Below, one piece after another: positions 54,912 through 64,000 of a stretch of 64,000 nt of DNA (its first letter is position 1; the number at the start of each line of letters is the position of its first letter). The position numbers were made by a program, and so were the translations under genes. This DNA is from Symsagittifera roscoffensis (lineage: Eukaryota; Xenacoelomorpha; Acoela; Convolutidae): NCBI RefSeq assembly GCF_963678635.1, contig NC_087066.1:40199223-40263222 (forward strand). Direction: 5' to 3'. The notes beneath the pieces are model-generated. The model saw only the letters and a program-made list of their open reading frames with translations. It ran no database searches and had not been told where the DNA came from.

Positions 54912-56157
54912 CCAGTCGGTCATATCTGGAAGTTTGACCTTGAGCGACACGAAAATACGTGATTTTGGAGTGAAGTTTTTATTTTCAAAATTTCGAATGG
55001 AGCCTGTCATGCTCAGTTTTCTCGTACCAACTGAAAACAGAAAATGGAAAATCAGAACGACCAAATTTACAATTGCGGGAAAATACTAAAGAAAACAACA
55101 TGAAATTGCTATTCGCAATTTCCAGACACAAAATAAGACACGAGTAGAGCTGTCTCATCCTGAAATAAGAGGATATATAATCAAAAGAAGAGCGAACAAC
55201 TATTAGAAATGAACCAGAGTGAGCCTTCAATGGAAAGGTGGACAACTTGAGTGTCCCAATGGTTCATACAAAAACTCCTATTCTAGAGTCAGAACTTACT
55301 TCTGTTATCAAAACTGACTTGTATTAAAACTTATCTAGTTATATTATCTAATTCTTGAGTTGCTTATCAATCTAATTACTCCTTGTACTCGAGTGCATCA
55401 ACATGTGAGTCCCTAATTTAATTTTCTCGAGTGTGTTTTATGATTGTTATGTTGAGATAAGGCGAGTTTTAGGTTGATCCATCTGAAATGGATCAAAGTT
55501 CCACTGTCCAATAAAAAGTAACTTAACGGATTGTTCCGACCCTGTTTTTAACGGCGTTCGTGTATTTTGGGTATTTTGAGACCTAAGTATGGGGAAGTTC
55601 TTATTTTCTAGAGTGGGGGGATATTTTGGTAGTAGCCTTTAAGCTGTAACGGGTTCTAGTCTCATCTCGCAAGCGAACCGAATTGGCTCCGACCGTTCTT
55701 GAGGTAGAAAAACACAAGAGATAGTGTCCCTGACTCTTGAGCCAATGGTTATAGGGCCTATTTTTGTTAAGCCTCATATGTGACCGAAGTAGGCGACTGT
55801 TACATAGTGTTTTTATGGCGCTCCTGGGTGTTTTTACGACATCATGACTACGGAGTCGAACCCACTTGACACAGCTCCGGGCTGCATGCCCATTCTAGAG
55901 TACCGGTGGTACTGTTAAGCGGGAACGTGTAAATCTTCCGGTTGTACCGTGATAGCTTTTTAAGAAAACTTGAGAAAACTTCCTGGTACGCTCTCCAAAC
56001 GAGGCCTAGCTAACCGAGTAAAGGGGGCAACTAAGGAAACAAAAACAAGAAAAAAGTATAGAAAAAGGAACAAAAACCATAAAACGAAAAGACAGTGACT
56101 TTGATACCGGATCATTTGGATCAAACCTTTATATTAATTACTAACCGTTGTGTTCAC
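54912..56157. mobile_element. Unidentified 1.25-kb insertion splitting gag
   Basis: Base composition changes abruptly: A-rich gag on both sides, T/G-richer inside. Coding resumes at 56158 with VFTGTDPEYS, which continues the left part well. It ends near CGGT on the left and ACCG on the right, but no clear inverted repeat or target duplication is visible. No reading frame of note. Confidence 0.55.
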
Positions 56158-57650
56158 AGGAACAGACCCTGAATACTCAGTAGAAGATTATCTAAATGCA
56201 GTCAAAGCTAATTTAATCTTGAATATAAGACCTGAACCAATTAACACACCACTTCATCAAAATTGGATACTCAGACGCAACGCGTTAATACAAACAACAC
56301 TAGATGGCGCAGCCCAAAAATAGTTTTCAGTACTACCTATAGATATAAAATTAGATTGTAAAAGATTTACACAAGAATTTTCAAAAATATTTGATTCTGA
56401 AAGAAACAAACAGCATCAAAGAGTTTTATGTAATAAAATTCGCAGATTACCAAATGAAACAATCAAACAATTAGCAGTTAGAATCGAACTAATTCGAAAA
56501 GCATATTCACTTAATACACCTGATTACAAGAACAAAAAAATGACAGAAATTTTAATGATGACCTTAACACCTCAACTAAGAAAAATAGCAACAAAGAAAA
56601 GAGCATCTCATCCTTCCTCAATTCGAGAACCAGATTTAGATTTAAGAAAACTAGTAGATAAACTAGAACAAGCAGAAATCACAATGAAACTTGAAGAAAC
56701 GGAAAATCTAAAACTACCATATGTTAATCACATTGAAACAAATACTACACATATAAATAATATACAACAACCAGATATAGACCTATCTGAAAAGATCACT
56801 GAAATTCCAAACATCTATGAAAGTAACCCAAATTTTAAAGGGTGTAATTATTGCCGACGATACGGACACAGTATTTCCGCATGTAGACAAAAACAACAAG
56901 ACAATCAGAATGAACCAGAAAAGCACAAAGAACCAAATAAGTCATTCTATCAACATATGAAAAAAGATCAAAACCTACCAAACAAAAATATACACAGTAA
57001 TAATAGCTCTGGAAAACCACTTCCAAGCAATCCAAATTATTCTAGAAATCAATCACCATATAACTCTAGTTATAGAGGTAGATCACCTGAACAAAGAAAT
57101 TCACGAAATTTCTCACGAAACAGATATAGCCGATCGAATAGTCAAAATAACTATCCACGATCAAATTCAAATACAACACAATTTGTTCGATCAAGTTCCC
57201 AATCAAACTCAAGGAATAGACACTCACGAAACTCATCGTACAACAGAAATAAATTTATTCAAACAATAGAAATAGAAGTTACTCAAATAATCGAAATCAG
57301 AATTATCCAAACAATCGATCACGAAATAATTCATACAATAGATCGAAATATCAGAGATCAAATGACAACTATCAAAATCGATCACAAAATATTTCACGAA
57401 ACCGAAACTCAAGTTATAACAATAGATATAGAAATTATTCCCAGTCACTTCATAGGAATAATAACCATTACTCCGATTCTCAACACAGATATAAAAGTAT
57501 TACACCAAAACACCAAAGACAAATCAATCAAGTACAGGCAAACGTAGAAACAACTTCAGATCCTCCAGGTATTAATAACACAGAAACTAATGAACTACAA
57601 TTAAATCACATTAATTGTGAATCCACAGATACTGAAAGTGATACAGACAA
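56158..57650 (+). pseudogene. Gag C-terminal region of the third retroelement: capsid and CCHC knuckle
   Basis: The capsid-like stretch has FTGTDPEYSVEDYLN, a TAG at ~56323 where a Trp is expected, then RFTQEFSKIFDSERN. The frame is open from ~56325 to 57547. A CCHC zinc knuckle CNYCRRYGHSISAC (C-x2-C-x4-H-x4-C) lies at ~56840-56885. Downstream is an Arg/Ser/Asn-rich tail (RNFSRNRYSRSNSQNNYPRS). The tail's natural frame is lost by a shift at ~57255; the repeat-like RN/RS coding continues in the next frame into the protease region. Confidence 0.75.
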
Positions 57651-57654
57651 CACC

Positions 57655-58482
57655 ATGTCAGTAAATATGATAACAATCAAAAATGACTGTGAACCTATCA
57701 TATATGAACAACCCTTCAGCTCACATATATATGAAAATCAAATGGAACTTTTAAATAATTATTATATAGAACCAACTAATAATAATTCACGAGTCAATCA
57801 AGAAGTAAACAAAATCAACACTGTAACTAAACCTGATAAAAAAGATGAAACACAATGCTCAAATACAAATCAATTTTATCAAAACATCCAAAAAGAACAA
57901 CCAAGAGAAAAAATTTGGACAATCCCATTTCTCTTAGAGAGCCCAAAAAGTAAAGAATTTCAACCACCAGATCTTTAAATTGATTTTTTAATCGACTCAG
58001 GAGCAGAATCAAATATCATTAACATCCCTACATGGAATGAAATTAGAACACTACATCCAAATTTACAACCACTCGAAACATCTAGTAAACTAGCAACAGC
58101 ACAAGGATCAACATTAGTAAATTATGGAAAAATTCAACTATCCCTTGTTCCCACAAGAACAATGGAACAAAACAAAATTTTAAATAAACCTTTCAAACAA
58201 ACATTCCACATTACTGATATTAAATATAATATCATTGGAATACCATTTATCACTAAATATATACCCACAAAAAATATATTAAACAGTAAACTCCATATAA
58301 AAGACAAATATACAAGAATGAAAAACAGAGCCTTAAGATTTTTTCAAAGATTGAACAAACAACCACCAATCTTCTCAAAATTTTACCCTATTTATAACCA
58401 AGAACGAAAACACCTTAAACCACTATCAGGAACCATATATAACTTTTCAATAAAACAAGTTCATCAATATGACAAAAGTTAA
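57655..58482 (+). pseudogene. Protease region of the third retroelement
   Basis: An acidic Asn-rich linker, then a TAA at 57976, immediately before IDFLIDSGAESNII, an aspartic protease active site of the D-S-G type. Flap-side sequence (STLVNYGKIQLSL) and ITDIKYNIIGIPFI follow. TAA at 58480 ends the frame. Confidence 0.75.
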
Positions 58483-58499
58483 AAAAACAACAATTTTTT

Positions 58500-60400
58500 A
58501 TGTCAGATTTCGAATTGCGACCAATTCACAAATTCTTTAAAATAACAATATCATCAATAAAATATGAAAGAAAAACAAATTCTGATACTCTTTCACTACA
58601 CGTGTATAATAATACACCAAATAGAATAACACTACCCTTAGGTTTTTTAGGACATTGTGAAACAAACGCCACAACCTCACCTATCAAAAAAATAGCATAC
58701 AGAGTGAATAATATATTACAGTTATTAGACATTTGTCAATCAACAATTCTTGATGAAGAATTGTCCATAAATAATATAATAAGTAATGAACAAAGAAATA
58801 CAGATTATTTCACAAAAATTCCATACTTCAAACTAACATTCAAAATAACAAAGTATACTAAAGAACAACAAAAGTTTTTAACAACGTTTAATTTTCAACA
58901 TTCACAAATAACACAAGATGAATTTGATAAATTAGCCAAACAATTAACAAAATATTCATCAGCTTATGCAAAATCAAAATTTGACGATGGAAAAGTTAGT
59001 TCATCCCTACATCTTCCATTAAAACCTGACGCAGTTTTCAAAAAACAAAGAGTAAGTAAAGTACCAATCCACTTACACGATAAAGTCAATAGATTACTAA
59101 GTATTTTAGAACAATACGAAATCATATAACCAGTAAACAAGGAACAACAACCAAAAGGTAACACCTTCATCAACCCTGTCATTATTCTAGCAAAAGGTGA
59201 ATCACTAAAAATAGTTTTAGACGCTAGATATCTTAATTCACTAATTGATGAACCATGAACCAATGCCATGGCCCATTGAACCAATACAAGTTATCTTAAC
59301 AAAGATAAACGGTAAGCACTTTACAACCAAAGATATGAATAGTGCTTACAACCAAATGCCACTAGATGAACAATCAAGACGAGTAACACAATTTGTTATT
59401 GGAAATCAACAATATGAATTTAATCGATTATTCTATGGAATATCCATAGGACCAGCAGCTTTTTCAGCATTCATGAGTAAAATTTTTTGACCACTGATAC
59501 TCAAGAAAAATGCAATCACATATTTAGATGATGTTTTCATGCAATCACAAACTAAAGACGAAATGCTTACAGTTTTAGAACAATACCACAAAATACTCCA
59601 CAACGAAAATCTGAAAGCAGCCCCAGATAAATCACATTTTTTCTTAACACGCGTAAAATTCTTAGGACATAATATTGAACGAAATACTATCACTTCATTA
59701 AAATCACGCATTGATGCAATTCAAAAACTCCAACCAGCAACGAATAAAAAGAAAGTCCAAGAATTCCTTGGAATGTCGAATTTCTTAAGTAAATATGTTT
59801 ACAAAATGCAACTGTACTTAAGACCTTTCTATAACAACCTTAGACAACAAAATAATTTTGAATGGACCACTGAACACCAAACACGATTTGACGAATTTAA
59901 AAAACTATTAACAGAACAACTTTCAAACACCATTCCAGATCCAAATCAACCATTTTATGCAATGTGCGATGCTTCAAATTTTGGCATCGGCGCAGCACTA
60001 TTACAATCACATAGTGGAACAAACAAAATGAATCTCATATTAGCCATATCACGATTATTTACACAAGCTGAGTTAAGACTCTCCACCCTAATGAGAGAAT
60101 GTACCGCTATAATATACACTCTTACAGAATATGAATTTCTGATATTTGAATCAAAACACCCAACAGTTTTATTTACAGATCATAAACCAATTATCTTTCT
60201 TTTTACACAAAAATCAAACCCAAATCATAGAGTTTATAGATTTTAACTAATTTTAATGAAATTCCCAAACTTACATATAGTTTGGACTTCAGGAAAAAAC
60301 CTTGCATTACCAGATACATTAAGTAGAAATACACCACCCGAACTACTTACACGAAAAACTACAGTTGAAATACCAAAAAATATCAAATTCTATCTCGCAA
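58500..60400 (+). pseudogene. Reverse transcriptase and RNase H of the third Gypsy element
   Basis: RT: YSSAYAKSKFDDGKVSSSLH (pre-RT), KIVLDARYLNSLIDE, FTTKDMNSAYNQMP, NRLFYGISIGPAAF, and YLDDVF (active-site YxDD) at ~59520. RNase H: FYAMCDASNFGIGAALLQ (~59955), LMRECTAIIYTL, VLFTDHKPI. Breaks: TAA at 59127, a shift and TGA near 59256, TGA at 59488 and TAA at 60244. Flanking sequence continues in the expected protein on both sides of each, so these are recent point lesions. Confidence 0.85.
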
Positions 60401-62531
60401 AAGACAAAACATCACCCAGATTAGAATGCAAATATGCAGTAAAAACCGACATTGATCAATCACAAATAAATAACCTACAACATTTCCCACTCTATCTAGA
60501 CTGCCAAAATAATCACTACGAAGTAGATTTATTAGGTACATCTACGTTTCAACCAATTCCATACTCACATTGGATAAAAAATAACACTCAACAAAAGAAA
60601 GTAAAACAACAACCACATAAAAAAGACCTTTTCCCAATAATTGAAAAAGAAAACTTAACCGATAAAATAAATATATCAGGACCACAAACAATTGATTCAA
60701 AATACACGATAAATCAAGTATTTAATCTCGATGACCCTCTTGATACAATTCCACTATCAAAACTAGAAATTGACAATATTTTTCTCCCACCAACAGAAAA
60801 AATTACACTTGAATTTTTAAAACGATACCAAAGTCTTGACCCAGTAATTAGACTACTAAAATCATGGCACAATTACAAAACAAAACCAGTAAAAGCCGAT
60901 ACAACAATTTTAGGAAACAAAACACTCCTCAGATATTTTCGCAAATTTAATAATACATCAATAAATGAAAATACAGAACTTTTAGAATATAAATTCGATG
61001 ATTCTAAAGTCCCCTGTCTCCCCTTAAGTATGATATTAATAGCATTCAACATTTCTCATACACAAAATACAAAAGGACACTCCAGATCAGAAAAAACATA
61101 CTCAAATTTCACACACATTTTTTACTTTCCAAACGCCCCAATTTGGATAAAAGTATTATGCAATGATTGTATAATATGCCAATTAAATAAACCTTATCCA
61201 AATCAAAAACAAATAGCACAAAAACAAGATTTTAAAGGACAAAGTTTATACTTCAACCATAGAATTTCATTCGACACAAAAGGACCAATTTCACCATCCT
61301 CTGAAGGAAATTCATACATCATGGTTATTGTTGATGCATTCACGCGCTATGTAGCACTCAACCTAGTACCACACTGTAATGCTTATTACGCTTACACAAC
61401 ACTTTACGAACACTGGATAGCTAACTTGGAATACCCGAAAATTTAGTGACAGAAAATGGTACAGAATTCATTAATAACGAAATCATCACACTATGTCATT
61501 TATACAACATAAAGCACAAACCACGTACATCTCATGCACCTTGGACAAATGGATTAGTCGAAGGTATGAACCGTTCATTACAAGAATACCTTAGATGTAT
61601 CATTAATGGAAATGATACACGATACACAGAATGGTCAGCAGATGTAAAATTTTTTCCCTTATCATATAATTCGCAAATAACGACAACCTTAGGAATGTCA
61701 CCATATGAAATGGTTTTTAACCAAAAACCAAGAAAACCAATTATGTTTACAGCAAATGCCCACAAAAACGCACAAGTTTATTGCAAACCAAACAAAGATT
61801 CAATATGCTATAATCTACCATTACATACACACGATTAAGATCACTTTCATCACCCTCAAAATCTCAAATTAGCCTCTGGTACACATACCGAATGGATTTT
61901 GAATAGAGATAAAAAGCACAACGAACTCTACCATAAGGTAACAAAGAAATTGTTACAAAGGCAAAACATTAAAAATCAAAGTAATTCACGTTTTATGCCA
62001 GCCACAGACTTAAAAATCGGAACATTTGTTTTAATACCAAATTTTCAAACCCAATAAAGGAATATCTAAAAAACTACAACCACTTCGAAAAGGACCATAC
62101 CAAATAATTTCTAAACCCACTGAAGTCACATATAAACTTACAGATTCAACTAAAAAAGATATTGTTCAACATCGTAACAATTTATTACCCTACTACCCGA
62201 AAGAATACGCATTACGCGAATTAACCCAGTTATATTTTTTCACCGGTTTAAAAGTTGTTGAAAATAATACACAAATAGAAGAACAAGAAACATATAAAAG
62301 TAATGACAATTTTGATAGACAAAGTCAAAAAGAAAACACAATTCATAAAAACATAAACACACGAAATGAAATTAAATCTGAAAAAGAAAGAAAAAATACG
62401 AAATTAATAGAAAAAATTTTGCCACAAGAACAAAAAGAAAAATCTTCACGACTTAGACATCAACCACGAAAAAATTATAAAACTTTCATCCCTCAATCTA
62501 AAATACTCAAGAAAATTGAATTTCAAAAATA
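60256..62531 (+). pseudogene. Integrase and C-terminus of the third Gypsy element
   Basis: GKNLALPDTLSR closes RNase H. The zinc domain has H-x-n-H (HTQNTKGHSRSEKTYSNFTH) and CNDCIIC. The core has FDTKGP (first Asp) and LVTENGTEF, where the second catalytic Asp is Glu. TNGLVEGMNRSL carries the Glu. A frameshift near 61443, a TAA at 61836 and another shift near 62057 break it. A GPY/F-type module (LRKGPYQIISKP ... HRNNLLPYYPKE) and a Lys/Glu-rich tail end at TAA 62529-62531. Confidence 0.85.
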
Positions 62532-63261
62532 AACTTAAAACTTTTTCAAAAATCCATTAATAGTTAAGCTTCTCAATCATTTTAAACTTTCATATTTTCA
62601 AAATAACATGCTGAAACATACGCAACAAATCTAGTTCAAATTCAGCCAATAGATTTCGCTTAAAACAGTCACCTTTAGTATCTCTAACACCAACCTACTA
62701 GCCGACCGATATTAATCTCCAGGCATATCTATAACTATAACTTTACAACCTCCAGGTCAAAAATAAGCAACTCGCTAAAATTTGACAACTAAAATAAATA
62801 TCACGATAATATTACAACCCTCCCCTATCTAATTATGTAAAGATCAACAATATTTTCCCAACTTAGACCTCACAAACCCTCCAACCAAAAATGGCAAATT
62901 AGCCTAAAGAAGAAAAAGACCATGATCATTTAGACTAAAGTACAAATATTTCAAAAATATCCCAGATTACTCACAAAATAAAAATAAAGCAAAGAAGTCC
63001 TCCCAAGCACCATAAAATAAGCCCCCAACAATTTTTCAAGTAGCTCAACCCACTTGTCAAAAAATCAATAAACAATCCGACCACACTTGAATTTTGCCCC
63101 CGAAAATCAAAAAATATTCGACGAACGAATTATTTCTTAAATGCTTTTCTCCTCAACAGTCGCCAATCTTAAACTCTCAATCTTAAACTTCTTCATAAAT
63201 CTTTTTCTTGTACTTAAACTTTTGATAATATTTTTTTTCTGACCCCCCTTTTAACCCCCCT
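62532..63261. other. Non-coding region after the third Gypsy element
   Basis: AT- and C-rich, G-poor. It should contain the polypurine tract and 3' LTR, but no stretch matches the region before 53 kb. Confidence 0.4.
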
Positions 63262-64000
63262 AACACCACCGAACGACTACCTTATTGGACAACACAACCT
63301 TATCCGCAAGGAGAACCAAACTTAGTAAACGACCCAATGGATACTTCATCAGATACAACACATTATCCTTACCAGACACATTATCACTCCCCTCAACACC
63401 ATCAATAAGTCAAATATTGCCATCATTTTTCCCTTTAAATTCTCCAAATAATCTTGACGCTCGATATAGAGAAGAATCAAGAAATATACCCCTACGATTA
63501 GATTTGAATACATTCGTAGCGACTCCGCCACTAACGAAAGCACCGACTACACAGTTGGGCACTTAATAGATTACAATATAGACAAGATATCCACGAAGAT
63601 ATCCGAGAACATAACGTTCAAATATTACATCAAAACAATCTTCAGTTAAAGTTTGAAATCACAGTCAAACTTAATAATATTGTACAACACCCCCTCCCGT
63701 TAAGTCCACCTAATGTAACAGCTCAATCACTACCGCCACCATTTATAACGAAGTCATTTATAAATACGACAGATATACAAAAAATACAATTGGATACATA
63801 ACATTTTATAACCCGTATTCCGGATTATCGTACACATGTATATTTTAAAGATATTAACATTTCAACACATCTTTTTTCTAATTTTTTTCCGAACAAAACA
63901 CAAATCCATCTCCTCGCACAGGACCCCAGGATTTATTAGTAACACATTATGATTGTGAAGAAAATGATCAAAAAACACTACACAAGTATGCAATAAATCA
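63262..64000 (+). pseudogene. Coding-like sequence running off the window, unassigned
   Basis: Coding-like pieces in shifting frames: TTQPYPQGEPNLVNDPMDTS (63279), then LDARYREESRNIPLRLDL, then QYRQDIHEDIREHNVQILHQ (63577) and LPPPFITKSFINTTDIQKIQ (63729) with a TAA at ~63798, then DYRTHVYFKDINISTHLF. Same A-rich, G-poor composition as the third Gypsy element, so it may be an env-like frame of that element or gag of a neighbouring copy. No domain recognised. Confidence 0.4.

Noticed and set aside
53064-62531. Reassigned stop codons (TAA read as Gln) to explain the in-frame stops
   Set aside because: TGA and TAG also interrupt the same element along with frameshifts, while host genes and the BEL polyprotein end at ordinary stops without internal ones. 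Decay explains it better.
1-64000. CRISPR arrays, bacterial operons, rRNA or stand-alone tRNA genes
   Set aside because: None seen. Introns, polyadenylation signals and LTR elements mark this as animal nuclear DNA; the only tRNA-like sequences are SINE heads.

Overview
The window is AT-rich nuclear DNA from an animal, most likely an invertebrate. Genes are split by introns with animal-type splice sites, and one is a Cys-loop neurotransmitter receptor. Most of the rest is transposable elements, satellites and low-complexity sequence. I cannot fix the phylum from sequence alone. Three host gene models stand out, all on the + strand.

(1) 1512-17164 is the 3' part of a nicotinic acetylcholine receptor (nAChR) subunit gene. 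Six exons run from the ligand-binding domain through TM1-TM4 to the stop. The 5' exons lie upstream of the window. (2) 21112-29874 is a secreted ApoD-like lipocalin in five exons, with the four-cysteine pattern of that group and an unusual acidic C-terminal tail. (3) 48259-48773 is the last exon of an unrecognised gene. Its product has two similar ~55-residue halves that loosely recall the dynein-light-chain fold.

The introns carry several short-repeat families. One is an hAT-type non-autonomous element beginning CAGGGGCGGAT; eight copies are seen, and one has intact ends and an 8-bp target duplication. Another is a hairpin-ended family with two subfamilies (A and B) often joined end to end. 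There are also two tRNA-derived SINE copies, a nested ~710-bp terminal-inverted-repeat (TIR) element, a ~640-bp element with poly-C/poly-G arms, and a decayed minus-strand Ty3/Gypsy element holding a ~180-bp inverted duplication.

From 32 kb onward retroelements dominate. 32008-39312 is a BEL/Pao element with one uninterrupted 2177-codon gag-pol frame and two identical 188-bp LTRs, so it is young. Next come coding-like debris (39.3-41.8 kb), a Copia reverse transcriptase fragment on the minus strand (41.9-42.2 kb), and a broken Gypsy element (42.4-47.3 kb) whose reverse transcriptase core is repeated three times with an exact 512-bp period. From 53.0 to 62.5 kb lies a third, A-rich Gypsy element with many stops and frameshifts, split by a 1.25-kb insertion. 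Further coding-like sequence runs off the end of the window.

The most interesting items are the triplicated reverse transcriptase core, the inverted duplication at 13.3-13.7 kb, the A/B hairpin-ended elements, the divergent receptor pore with a probable GC-AG intron, and the two-repeat protein at 48 kb.
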